Part shown: piece by piece, positions 42,567 to 53,190 of the stretch
How positions within the stretch are numbered: the first letter of the stretch is position 1
Layout of the letters: the number at the start of each line of letters is the position of its first letter
From: Pyropia yezoensis
Lineage: Eukaryota; Rhodophyta; Bangiophyceae; Bangiales; Bangiaceae
Direction: 5' to 3'
Assembly (NCBI GenBank): GCA_009829735.1
Contig: CM020618.1
Span: forward strand, 934,038 to 998,037
DNA: 64,000 bases
Translations under genes and position numbers: made by a program
Notes under the pieces: generated by a model
What the model was told of the DNA's origin: nothing
Seen by the model: only the letters and a program-made list of their open reading frames with translations
Databases searched by the model: none

Positions 42567-44588
42567 ATGTCCTATCCCCAGGTGCTTGAAGAGGAGGAAG
42601 ACCTCCTGATCGGGGAGGAGATGGAGGACGACGCGCCTGTCGGTCCCGACGCCGCGCGTTACGGGGTGAGCTCGTCTGACGACGACGAGCCTGCGGTGTC
42701 CGTCCGTCTGTCGGCCGGAGGACTGTCGTCCGTGTGCAGCGGCACGACGGTGCCGTCGGCCGGAGGTCAACCCGGCGGTCAACCGCGCGTGGCGGCTTCT
42801 ACCCCCTCTCTGCCGGCTGCCCGGATGGAGCCTGGTGCCGGTGCCGGCTCACCGCAGCTACCTCAAGATGGTCCGCCCTGCGGCGGAGGTCGCGACCCGC
42901 AGCCGACTCCGGCTGGTCAAGGTGGTCCGGGTGTCCGGGCGGTGACTCCTCGAGGCGGTCCCGACGTTGACGCGGGTGGTGGTGGCGGTGCGACACCCGG
43001 TGCGGCGGGTCAAGACGGTGCGGGTGTCCGCACGGCCAGGGCTCCGGCTCCGGAGGCTGTCCAAGTGCCTTCCCCTTCCGAGGCGGGGGCTACGCAGACG
43101 GGTGGTGCCGGCGCCGGTGCCTTACCTGCGGTGCCGCGGGCGTCGAGCGGTCAAGACGCTCCTTCTCCCATGGCGGTTGACACCGGGAGTTACTCCGGGC
43201 GGGCGCCCGCCCTTCTTCTTCCTCCTCGGCCTCGTCCATCTCCGACGTCGGCCCCTCTGCCGGTGGTGCGTCCCCCGGCGCCCCCGATTCTTCCTGGTCC
43301 TGCCCGGGTTGCCCCGTTGGGTGGCGGCGTCGCCGTGGCGGCGGGTCAACCCGCCATGTCGGTGTCCGACTTGGTGGCTCAGGTTCGAGGCCTCACGGTG
43401 CAAGAGTCGATGGAGTCCGATGGGCGTATGCGGGTGGACTTCCACCTGGTGCATCCCCGTGGAGAATCCTCCCGGCGCGTCAAGGTGGACCCGTGCTGGG
43501 AGCGGGAGTTGGTGCGGCTGGTCAACCAGCCGAACGCGGTCCGGGTGGAACACCATTGGATCCTGAGTCAGCCGGACGACCGGCATGCGCAGCTCTGGCG
43601 CACCCGGGTGGGACGGGGTGAGGTCTACCTCGACCCCAACTTCGGGGTCTGCGACCTGATTGCCCCCGCGTTGCCGCGGGAGATTGACTACCCGGCTAGT
43701 GCTCGGGGGATTGCGGCGGCGGCGGAGCCGGTTGCGTTTTGGGAGACGGTGAGCCGTACCGGTCGGTATCCCGACTTTGACTACTACCCGGGGGTACCCC
43801 CGTATCTGTCGTTGACGGCTCCCTACCCGCCCATGGCGGGGTTGAAGTCGGCGTCGAGTTGGCGACGTAACCATGGTGTCATGGCCGATGCGTTCCGCAC
43901 GGATATAACGTGTGCGTTGCAGACCGGCAACGGTCGTGCTCCGGTATACACTCCCGTGCGCCCGCCGCTATGGCAGGAGGGGTGGGAACCCGCCCCTGCT
44001 TTCCGGTTTGACACCGGCTCCTGTCTTCGCTACTTCGGGAGTGTGTTGGCCTCGCGACCGGTCCACCCGTTGCAGGGTACCTTCACCCTTGAGGTTACCC
44101 TCGGGCAGGCTTCATCCTTCTTGCTGTCCGTCCGCCGGCAGGGTCGTCTGTTTCATCTTCCGACGGGTGTCCGTCGGCACATCGCGCAGTTGGGCGTGGA
44201 TCTGATAGCTGCCAAGACCGGGTTGGCCCGGGAGTTCGAAGCCCTGCTGGCTGTTCACGATGCCGTGAACTGGGCTGGGGTGTTGGCCCTTCCCCCGTAC
44301 CGGGACCCGCAGGCTGGGGCTTCCCCCTTGCCTCGTCACTCGTTGCGTGTCCGGCGTACTCAGCCGGGTGAGCCTAGTTGCCATGGGTGGGCGTCCACCG
44401 AGGCCGTTCCTGACCTGGGTATTCCCATGGTTATCCATGACCCTCTTCAGGTCCTTGCTCCGTGGTTCGGTAACCCGATGCCGGCGGCGGTTGGCCGTCG
44501 TCCCCGAGAGTGGGGCTCTGTGGGTGGGGAGCGTGAGGTGTCCCGTCGTCGGGCGGAGTACCGCCGTGGTTGTAAGAGCTTCATGTAG
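42567..44588 (+). CDS. Antisense accessory ORF of element 3 (unknown function)
   Basis: A 673-aa protein read opposite to pol. I start at the ATG at 42567 (A at -3); upstream only a GTG start is in frame. Residues 1-300 are acidic at first, then Gly/Pro/Ala/Ser-rich and likely disordered. Residues 320-600 look folded. The C-terminus is basic (SRRRAEYRRG). The segment 486-572 resembles 229-320 of the antisense ORF of element 1: FGSV, R-x-G-x-L/F-HLP and a Leu-rich helix ending in a Trp. The last 477 bases overlap pol tail to tail; the stop codon lies in the reverse complement of the pol codons for LLHEAL, exactly where element 3 and element 2 pol diverge. No known family is recognised. Confidence 0.7.
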   Translation: MSYPQVLEEEEDLLIGEEMEDDAPVGPDAARYGVSSSDDDEPAVSVRLSAGGLSSVCSGTTVPSAGGQPGGQPRVAASTPSLPAARMEPGAGAGSPQLPQDGPPCGGGRDPQPTPAGQGGPGVRAVTPRGGPDVDAGGGGGATPGAAGQDGAGVRTARAPAPEAVQVPSPSEAGATQTGGAGAGALPAVPRASSGQDAPSPMAVDTGSYSGRAPALLLPPRPRPSPTSAPLPVVRPPAPPILPGPARVAPLGGGVAVAAGQPAMSVSDLVAQVRGLTVQESMESDGRMRVDFHLVHPRGESSRRVKVDPCWERELVRLVNQPNAVRVEHHWILSQPDDRHAQLWRTRVGRGEVYLDPNFGVCDLIAPALPREIDYPASARGIAAAAEPVAFWETVSRTGRYPDFDYYPGVPPYLSLTAPYPPMAGLKSASSWRRNHGVMADAFRTDITCALQTGNGRAPVYTPVRPPLWQEGWEPAPAFRFDTGSCLRYFGSVLASRPVHPLQGTFTLEVTLGQASSFLLSVRRQGRLFHLPTGVRRHIAQLGVDLIAAKTGLAREFEALLAVHDAVNWAGVLALPPYRDPQAGASPLPRHSLRVRRTQPGEPSCHGWASTEAVPDLGIPMVIHDPLQVLAPWFGNPMPAAVGRRPREWGSVGGEREVSRRRAEYRRGCKSFM

Positions 44589-47500
44589 CAACCCAGCCGG
44601 TACCGGCTGAGGCTGTTCCGGCTTCGGAGCAGGTGTGACATCATTCATACTGATGCGTTGGATCTCCGTATCGGAGTGTAAGATAACAGAGTGGTCATCT
44701 CTGTGGAGGATCTGGTACGGTCCCTTGACCGGTTGCATAAGCTTGTTCCCTCGGAACTTCTGGTGTCTGATATAGACCCAGTCATCTGTTACCAGGGTTG
44801 CGTTGCGCACCCGTAGTCGGGCGTCGAAGTTCTTCTTGTATCGAAGTTGTGTTCTGTCAAGGGCACCCTTGAGCTTAGGAATCATCCACGATAGCTTGGC
44901 CAACCAAGCTAGGTGGATGCGTTCGGCGGGTCGGCCCTTCGGTGTATCATACCGAGTGCACCTGCCTGGCGGCAGCGTCAGGTTACCGACGCCTAGTGGC
45001 ATGACCCATTCCAGTGGGGCGATGTTGGTACTCCGATGTGGCCTGGCATTGTATGCCAGGGTGAGTACGGACAGAAGCCTGTCCCAAGTGTTCGTGTGCT
45101 CTGCCACGTAGCACTGTAGCATCTTGACGATGGTGCGGTTGAACCGCTCCACCTGCCCGTTGGACTGCGGGTGGTAGTCGGATGCCCGACGTGGTTCGAT
45201 ACCGAACATGCCCAGGACCTTAGTGCAGAATGCCGACGTAAGGTTTGCTCCGTTATCGGAGAGGAGTTGCTTCATGACTCCGTATGCACTGATCCAGTGG
45301 TCAACCACTGCGTTCATAATCGTGTATGCCGTATCATTCGGGATGGCTGCCGCTCGTGACAGCTTGGTGAATCGGTCAGACATGACCAGGATGTACCTGT
45401 TCCCTTCTTCCGTTACCGGAAGTGGCCCGAGTATGTCGATAGCGACTTGCTCGTTGGGCCCATCGGGTGGGAATAGCTTCATGGCAGACGCCTGCCTATG
45501 TAGACTCATGCGGTTACGCGCACAGGGGTGGCATCCCCTTACGTGGTCGACCACGTCGACGGCCATTGCTGGCCAGTAGAAGAACCTTCGCATTGCTGCG
45601 AACATACGTGAACCCCCCGGGTGTCCGGCTGTAGGGTTCTCATGTTCTCGTTCCATGACGGCTTGCCGTAAGGACACGGGAACCACGACTTGATGTCGTC
45701 CATCGGCGGGTGCCCGCCGGTATATGAGTCCGTCTTCGTTCTCGGAGAAGATGCCGGCCGTACCGGCCAGGAGGTTAGCACGATGACGTCTACAGTCATC
45801 GTCGTTGGCCTGTGCCTCGCGGAAGTCCGCGAGGGTCAATGGGCACGCAAGGTGTGCCATGGTATGGTCAGCCATACCCTGGGTAGCATTACCCACCATG
45901 CACACCGGTACTACCGGGATGTCCTCGTCCACCGGGCGGGTATCCCCGCTCGGGGTGTCGAGTCGAGACAACGCGTCTCCGAGGTGGTGGGTTGACCCAG
46001 CCTTATACACCGTGCGGTAGTCGTGCTCGGCCATCTTCAGCCTCCATCGGGCTAGCCTCCCATGGCTATCGGAATCCTTGTCACCAAGGTTGAGGAGCCA
46101 TCGTAGGGGTTCGTGGTCGGACCTCACGATGAACCTGGAGCCCTCCAGGTATGGACGGAGCAGTTGCACTGCCCATATAACTCCGAGGCATTCACGCTCG
46201 GTGGCACTATAGTTCCGCTCAGCCGGGTTGAGTGTCCGGCTGAAGTACCCTACCGGACGTAGGTCCGGGATAACGTTATCGGTACCGATCAACGTCTCTC
46301 CCTGTAACAGGGTGCATCCCACTTGTGTATCACACGCATCGACATCGATGACGAAGGTACCCCGTCTATGCGGTAACGCAAGGACGGGTGGGGCTAGTAG
46401 GGCTCGCTTCAGCGACTCGAATGCCTCCTCTTCGCTAGGCGAAGGGGGTTGGAGTACCTTGGGTAAGGTACTGCTCGTAAGAACCGTTAACGGTTTAGCT
46501 ATCCGAGCGAAGTCCTTGACGAACCGTCGGTATACATTGCACATTCCCAGGAAGCTCTTGAGCTGCGTCTGGGTGTTAGGGAACCGGGCATCCCGGAGTG
46601 CCCGGGTATTGGCTTCGAGTACCCCTAGTTTACCAGGGGTTATCTGGTGGCCCAGATATTCGACCGTCTGTTGGAAGAAGGCGCACTTCTTCAGACGCAG
46701 GGTTACCCCGGCGTTCCTCAAGAGGGTGAGTACCTCGTCAACATGTTGTACATGGTCATCCATGTTACGCGAGAAGACGATGACGTCATCGAGGTACACT
46801 AGGCAGTTACGCCACTTCACCCCAGACAGTATGATGTCGATAGCCCGCTGGAATGTAGCGGGGGCGTTGGACAATCCGAAGGGCATCCTTAGGAACTCGT
46901 ACACTCCACTGTGACAGACGAATGCCGTCTTGGGGATATCCTCGTCCGCCACCGGGATCTGCCAGTATCCGGCATTGCAGTCGATGGTGGTAAACACCGT
47001 AGCCTCCCCCAGGGAGTCGATGCATTCATCCATCCTTGGTAAAGGGTATGAGTCCTTCTTGGTAACCAAGTTGAGGCGTCGATAATCGATGCAAAACCGA
47101 GGGGTTTGATCCTTCTTCGGCACAATAACGACTGGGGCACCCCATTCCGACATCGAAGGTCGGATCACCTTAGCTTCACTCATCCTCTTCACTTCTCCAT
47201 CAACGATCTCTCGTTGCATAGGTCCCGCTCGGTGCGGTTGTGAGCGGGCGGGTCGTGCGCCTGGTACCAGGTCTATACGATGTTGGGTTGCCCCAATGGT
47301 CCCCAAGGCCCCGCCTGTCCACATAACGTCATGCTTTCTTAGCATCCGTCGTACCCCTTCGGCTACCGAAGGGGGGAAGGTGGTCGAGGTCAGCCTCGGC
47401 CAGTGCCTTCAAGGCCTCTTGGTCCTTTGGCGGCAGGTCCGCCGGAGCCGCCGATGGGTTAGGCTTCCCGTCATCGGGTTGCTGTCGCTCGGTGGTCTCG

Positions 47501-47760
47501 GCGACCGCCAGTACTTCAAGTGGTTCCACTTGACCTTCCTTATCAGGGGTAAGAGTATCTCCTTCGTAGAGTTCGGCAATCCGAGGATAGTTCCCTTCGG
47601 GAGGGTGACTGCCTTACGGCGGTAGTTCGCCATCACTAGGAGGGACGACCCTCCTGCTGGGAGGTCTATGAGACCGTTGGCCATGGTCAACCCATGGCGC
47701 TTGTACGTCCGTAGGTTGGACTGGACTCTGCAGATGCCTGCGAGGTCGCAGTTAACCGGG
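44112..47760 (-). CDS. Element 3 pol (partial; chromodomain replaced)
   Basis: The main frame runs from 47345 to 44112 (1077 residues from the first ATG). Reverse transcriptase has FCIDY and YLDD (184-187); RNase H has DVDACD (334-339), ERE and SDHEPL; integrase has the HHCC site (H568, H575, C605, C608) and D637, D697, E733, then VKGPYQIL. Upstream, protease-linker codons continue to the gap in other frames, with a one-base deletion near 47585 and an extra C near 47370. Both sit in homopolymers and are absent from element 4, so they are probably sequence errors. From about residue 926 (44570) the protein has no match to the element 2 chromodomain; instead it reads 152 residues of the reverse strand of the antisense ORF. 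The start of pol and gag are in the gap. Confidence 0.9.
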
Positions 47761-48260
47761 NNNNNNNNNNNNNNNNNNNNNNNNNNNNNNNNNNNNNNNN
47801 NNNNNNNNNNNNNNNNNNNNNNNNNNNNNNNNNNNNNNNNNNNNNNNNNNNNNNNNNNNNNNNNNNNNNNNNNNNNNNNNNNNNNNNNNNNNNNNNNNNN
47901 NNNNNNNNNNNNNNNNNNNNNNNNNNNNNNNNNNNNNNNNNNNNNNNNNNNNNNNNNNNNNNNNNNNNNNNNNNNNNNNNNNNNNNNNNNNNNNNNNNNN
48001 NNNNNNNNNNNNNNNNNNNNNNNNNNNNNNNNNNNNNNNNNNNNNNNNNNNNNNNNNNNNNNNNNNNNNNNNNNNNNNNNNNNNNNNNNNNNNNNNNNNN
48101 NNNNNNNNNNNNNNNNNNNNNNNNNNNNNNNNNNNNNNNNNNNNNNNNNNNNNNNNNNNNNNNNNNNNNNNNNNNNNNNNNNNNNNNNNNNNNNNNNNNN
48201 NNNNNNNNNNNNNNNNNNNNNNNNNNNNNNNNNNNNNNNNNNNNNNNNNNNNNNNNNNNN
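47761..48260. other. Assembly gap, 500 N
   Basis: A placeholder that hides the protease start, gag and 5' LTR of element 3 and the rest of element 2. The right side (48261 on) does not resemble either. Confidence 0.99.
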
Positions 48261-48430
48261 AAAGAGCGGATGCGGGAGCCACGCACCACACCATAAAGGC
48301 CCCCTCCCCTCCTCATCAACTCTTGCAGCGCCCAAAGCCCCCGACCCTCGTCCGGCGCCCCCCTCAAAGGCTCAGTACAACGTCACACCCGGGGTTGGCG
48401 AGGTCAAACAGGGGTGGGCCCTGCGCAGCG

Positions 48431-49055
48431 CAGTGGTGCTTTAAGGGAGGTTCAGGAAAAGCCTGTTTTGACCTGTTTTATGGACCCGCAGGCGAGTTCA
48501 CAGACGGTTTGCGGATGGCCGTGTCACGCCGTTTTCTCTCGGTTTTTGCGCAAACGCTGCGGGCCCTATGCAAAACTTTGCGGGGCACACGTTTGCGGGA
48601 AGGCTCCGGATGACGACTTCGCGAGGATCAACCAATAAAAAAAATCACGCGGTCTGGTCCTGATGACTGGGCGAGTATCAGCCAACCAGCACTCTCTAAC
48701 GTCCAGCACCTCCATCAGCGAAATGCGCGTTTTTAGGCCCCTTCCACAGCAGGTTTCTCGATTCCACAATATTCTGCGGGTCTATTTTGACAGCTGCTGT
48801 GGGGCGCACACGACGGTGATGGTCGGGAGACAAACGCCGTGTCGGGGCACATGCTCTTGTAGCACAGCGCATGGTGCTTCACGTAATGGTCGTATGCAGC
48901 GCGTATGTCGCCCGACGAAACGGCCACAGAAGGTACGCAAAAAAAATAGAGAGTGCTGGGGCGGACAGTACCGTGAGAGGGGGGCCCGCACTCGCATCCG
49001 CCACCCGCAAACCCGATTTAGGGCGTTTTCTTGAACCTCCCTTTAAGCACCACTG
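48431..49055. mobile_element. Non-autonomous TIR element (MITE-like, 625 bp)
   Basis: Terminal inverted repeats of 30 bp at 48431-48460 (CAGTGGTGCTTTAAGGGAGG and on) and 49026-49055 with two mismatches. A second inverted pair lies inside (cagcactctcta near 48688 and tagagagtgctg near 48943). No transposase is coded. The 8 bp on each side do not match, so no target duplication is visible. The CAGTG terminus would fit a hAT-like origin, but this is only a guess. The 170 bp before it (48261-48430) hold nothing I can name. Confidence 0.75.
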
Positions 49056-50893
49056 TGCAGGGGGCGCCGTTTCACGTCTCGGGCGAGGTGCGGTCCCCCC
49101 AGGGCCTTGGCTCTACCCCGGGTGGCGGATGTACGGTCCCCTGCATCTCGGAGGCTTTTCGACCACTATATTATACCTGCGGACGGTTCCCAAGGACATC
49201 TCAGCAATGTCTGAGAATGCCCGTGGTAACAGCAGCAGAACGGGGTTATTGATGGGGGAAGGGGTGTCATCTTCAGACCTCGGCGGGTGGGCGGGGGGGG
49301 TGATGAAGGGGGAGGCGTCAAGGCGACTGGAGGAGGGGGGGAGGGGGGGGTTCCTGCAAAGCGTGGGGTAGATTCAGACGCGGGGACAACTCATGCGCAA
49401 GAACCGGGTGGCCGCGTACCCGGGGCTGCGCCCGACCGTCCCTCACGGCCTCTATGGCGTGGGGTGAAATTTGGGGTCATGAAAATTCCCAAATTTCTTG
49501 TTAGCCACTCACAGGGCTGCACATTTCTTTGAAAAGACTGTTGTAAAGAATCCGAGGTAGCTGGAGGGGGGAGCGAGGGTGCCAAAACGCGTTGGCTGGA
49601 CTTTCGTGTGTGTGACAACTCCGGACGCGGCAACGGGCTCGGGTGCCATGCACATACGAGATTTTGTGTTTTGATTAGGGACGCTTTTGAACTTTGATTG
49701 AAGCTGTCCGTGACATCTGAAAAGTTTTTTTTTAAAATATTTGAATCTTTTCTGCTCGCCATCTATCTATACATCTGGCATGTGGTGAAGAGAGCGGCGT
49801 GTAGGACAGTCGTATTTAGACCTCCAGGAGGAGAACTTTAGTGGAGACATACAATGGTGCTAAGGGGGTGAGGAGGGGGCGCCATTTTATGAATCTGTGT
49901 TTGATGGCCGCGTCGGCGTGCGGCTTCCTCGGGCAGCTGTCGCAGATGACGCGAGGAGAACGACGCGAGAAGAGTGAAGGCGAGGGGAGGGAGGGAGTGC
50001 TTTTCAATGTAGAAATAGGTGCGGTTTTGTGGGGTGCAGGGGCGTGGGGTGTGTGTTTGCGTGGGTCGCGGCTGTCCCACCGCCTGGCACACGCTGACGA
50101 CGACGCCGTGCTCCGAGGGCGTCACCTAGGTTATGCCGCGGAAGGTCATCATGGCGAGCCAGGCGCAGCTGGTTCGCCTCGGCCGCGCGCTCCTCAAATA
50201 GGGGGTGGTGGTGCTGACGGAGCGGCCGACGCAGCCGCTCAACGGTCGCAAGGTGCTGTCCTACGGCTCGTAGGACGGGCAGGAATGACTTTTGGGAACA
50301 GCTTTGAGGAGGAGAGAAGGGGGATGGGTGAGAGGGGACGAAGGTGGGGAAGAGACAGAGAGAGTTACCAGAGGGCTGGCTGGTCGGGGGACCACTAGCT
50401 GCTGCTGGGGTATACCTTGGTCGGTGGCTGTCTAAACTCATGTGTACACATTGCTGCGGACGTGCCAGCGCCTCTCGGAGGGGTGGCGGGAGAACGGGGG
50501 CCTTTCCGCATGCGTGATGCGGGGGGGCCACTGGGGTGCCTGTGGAGGAAGAGCGCGAGAATGGACCAAATGGACAGTAAGAGAGGGGGCGGGTGCAGGG
50601 GGGCGGACAGATGGGCGTAGCCCATGTGGCAAGACGGTGACGGGAGGCGACTATTTGACATCTACCCGAGGCCAACATGTTTTCCAAAAGTCAATAATTT
50701 GTTCACATCTCATGTCATTTTTTACGGTGGTCGAGGTCATGAGGTGAAAGTGTTATCCCACGGATTCTATATGTTTCTCTTGCGCCAGTCTGTCTCCAGG
50801 TACCCGTTGGTGCCTGTCTGGCGCGTCTCTCTGCGCTTTTTCTCGGTGTAGTGGAGAGTTTTCAGCCAATGAGATACATCCGTTCTGACCCAG
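49056..50893. other. Stretch without a convincing gene
   Basis: Frames are short or composition-driven. G-rich runs lie at 49275-49350. One short piece, 50134-50274 on the plus strand, reads like coding sequence (MASQAQLVRLGRALLK, then a stop, then GVVVLTERPTQPLNGRKVL), perhaps a pseudogene scrap of an unknown protein. The AT-richer part at 49640-49800 contains no ORF. Confidence 0.45.
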
Positions 50894-51313
50894 ATGTCCG
50901 CCCTTAACTGGGCGTGTGCATGGCACCTGAGCCCGGCATCGCGTGGCGCCGACGGCGTCGCGGTCGCCGACGCCGTGGACGTGGCGGCGCCGGCGGCGGC
51001 GGCGGGGTCCGTGGCCGCCGTGGTAGTAGCGGCGGGCAGCGGCAGCGGCGGCGGCGGCGCGGTCACCACCCCCACCGCCGCCACCGCCGCCGCCGCTGCC
51101 GCCGCCGCTGCCGTCGCTGCCGGCCGCCCGCCTCCACCTCTTAAGACCCGCAAGGCGGTCAGCGGCGACCGCCGCTCCGACGCGTCGTCGCCGCCGCCGC
51201 CGTGCGGGCGGCCGCCCGGACCGCACCCGCCGCGACGGGCGGTGTGGGCGGCGGTGGCGGCGCCGCCGACGGCGGCGGCGATGGCGCTGAAGCTGCCGCT
51301 CCCGATGACGTGA
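50894..51313 (+). CDS. Ala/Gly/Pro-rich ORF in GGC-repeat DNA (doubtful)
   Basis: A 139-aa frame from an ATG, almost entirely low complexity (Ala, Val, Gly, Pro). The DNA is a degenerate GGC/GCC trinucleotide tract (50940-51300), and equally long frames run on the opposite strand. Probably not a gene. Confidence 0.15.
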   Translation: MSALNWACAWHLSPASRGADGVAVADAVDVAAPAAAAGSVAAVVVAAGSGSGGGGAVTTPTAATAAAAAAAAAVAAGRPPPPLKTRKAVSGDRRSDASSPPPPCGRPPGPHPPRRAVWAAVAAPPTAAAMALKLPLPMT

Positions 51314-51471
51314 CAGCGGCGGGGGCGGCGACGGCGGTGGCGACGAAGGGCGGGAGATGGACCTGGAGGACGTGGTTGGTGGGAGTTCGGTGCACAGCTT
51401 TGACATCCTCGGCGAGGGCGACGCGGGAGTGAGGAGGACGAGGAGGACAGGCTGGGATGAGCCGTAAGGGA

Positions 51472-51495
51472 GGGGGGGGGGGGGGGGGGGGGGGG
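51472..51495 (+). repeat. Poly-G run of 24
   Basis: An unbroken run of 24 G. It could fold into quadruplex, and its true length is uncertain in any assembly. Confidence 0.85.
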
Positions 51496-51769
51496 AAGGA
51501 GGCTGCGCGAGGAACAAAGGGCGGGCAATCCCCCGTGGCGGCGGCGTCGCCTCGTGAGGAACCACTGTGCTATGGCGGAGCAGAGCCCCGCCGGGGCGCC
51601 CACGCCCCCTCCCTGTGGCTCACCGCCTCACGCTCTCCGTGCAGCGCACGCGCGCAGCGGCGCCACATCGCCGGCCGCCGCTGACAGGCCAACAGCCACT
51701 GCCGGCGGCCGCTCATGTTGCAGCCGCCGCCGCCGCCGCCGTCGCCGCCGTGCCGCCTATGCGGTTGGG

Positions 51770-52870
51770 AGGCCGCTGCAGCCAGCTGGATGGGGTGGGC
51801 GGCGGCTGGATCGGTGCGCAGGGTGCTGCTGGTGGGGCGGGGTAGGCGACTGCTGGCTAGCAGTCAGGCTGGTGGCCGGGGGCACGGCGGCTGTTGGCTG
51901 CAGGAGGGGGCCGCTGCTGGCTGGGGTGGGGCGCGGCAGCTGGCTGACGGGGTGTCCGGCTGCTAGCTGACTGGGGGGGTTGGGCGACTGCTGGCTGGGG
52001 GGGGCGGTTGATTGCTGGTGGGGGAGGCGACAGCTGGCTGGCAGGGGGGGCGGCTGCTTTCTGGCAGAGAAGGGGGGGCTGTCGGAGTCGGTAGAAAAGG
52101 ACGTCTTCCAAGGCACGCGTCAGATGTGCTTCACCACATTCATGTTCCCTCACTTGGCCAAGCTGGGTGTAGAACGTCACCATAGAACAAAGAAGAAAGT
52201 ACAGCAAACGACCCCACCTGGCGGCAGCCAGCCAGCGGCCGCATCCCCCGCCAGGTGCCTTTCCCGCCCGCCATGCAGCACCCCCCACCAGACGGCAGCC
52301 GCCGTTTCCGGCCTGCCACCGCCCCCACCGCCCCGCCATCAACCGCCCCCGCACAAACAGCAGCCGCCCCCGCCCCCGCGCCAGCCAGCAGCCGCCTCCA
52401 CCGCCAGCCAGCTGCCGCCCCCCCCCACAGCAACCAGCCGCCCCCCCCCCCAAGCAAGCATTCGCCCAACCCCCCCTGCCGGCCAGCAGCCGGACCCTCT
52501 GCCATCCAGCTGCCGCGCCTGACCCCAGCCAACAGCCGACCCCCGCTGCAGCCAGCAGCCGGACTCCCCGCCATCCAGCTGCCGTGCCCGACCCTAGCCA
52601 GCAGCTGCCCCCCGCATCAGCCAGCAGCCGCCCCACCCCCGGCGAAAAGGCCCACCGCCACCCGGCAGTCGCCCACCCCCCCCCACCAGCAGCGCCCTGC
52701 GCACCCAGCCAGCAGCCGCCCACCCCATCCAGTCGGCTGCCACACCCCCACCCAGCCGACCCGCCCCCCGGGCTGCCGCCGCCACCTCCGCCAACCAGCA
52801 GCCGATCCCGACGGCGGCCGCACCCCACGGCCAGCCGCCGCCCCTCCCGCCTGCCTGCACCCGGCCTCAA
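51770..52870. repeat. Inverted pair of degenerate minisatellites
   Basis: The left half (51770-52080) is G-rich with recurring ggcgactgctggctgg-like units. The right half (52220-52870) is C-rich with recurring ccagccagcagccgcc-like units, and 51780-51860 matches the reverse complement of 52665-52742. The centre (52085-52215) is non-repetitive. Long frames rich in Gly/Trp/Leu or Pro/Ala/Ser are products of the repeat. The flanks 51496-51769 and 52871-53190 hold no gene I can support. Confidence 0.7.
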
Positions 52871-53190
52871 AGCCAGCCCAGGCGGGGAAAAAAGGGGAGG
52901 GCGACCCCACCGGCAGTGGCGGGGGGTTGGGGGGTAAACCGCTCTTCCCCCCCCCATCCCACCACAACCGCCACAGCGGGCACAAGCGGCTGTGGTACTG
53001 GCGGCGCGGTCGCCGGCGGGAAGTGCGTCGACTGGTGCGGCGGTGGTGACGAAAGCGGGGGTGGATGCCAGACGCCTCGGTCGCGCCGGAGCAGCGCCCC
53101 GCCCGACCCCACCCTTTCCGCTCACGGCTGGCACAACCGCCGCCGCCAGAGTGGTAGCATGAGCATGGTGGTCGGCGCCCCCGCCACACG

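Larger units (their letters stand above)
41631..47760 (-). mobile_element. Element 3: Ty3/gypsy element, family B, minus strand, inserted in element 2
   Basis: In minus-strand order, pol comes from the gap edge (47760) to 44112, an oppositely read ORF lies at 42567-44588, then a purine tract (41993-41982) and the 3' LTR (41981-41631). Gag and the 5' LTR are in or beyond the gap. Pol is highly similar to element 4 where they overlap. It sits head-on to element 2 and splits its chromodomain. The flank left of 41631 is ttacg; the matching target duplication would be beyond the gap. Confidence 0.92.

Noticed and set aside
42567..44588. Envelope-like gene in the extra ORF of element 3
   Set aside because: It is read opposite to pol and has no signal peptide, no membrane segment and no glycoprotein features. 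The same holds for 21290-23233.
50753..53134. ORFs of 139-425 codons in GGC repeats and minisatellites
   Set aside because: Composition-driven: Gly/Trp/Leu on one strand and Pro/Ala/Ser on the other, following the repeat unit.
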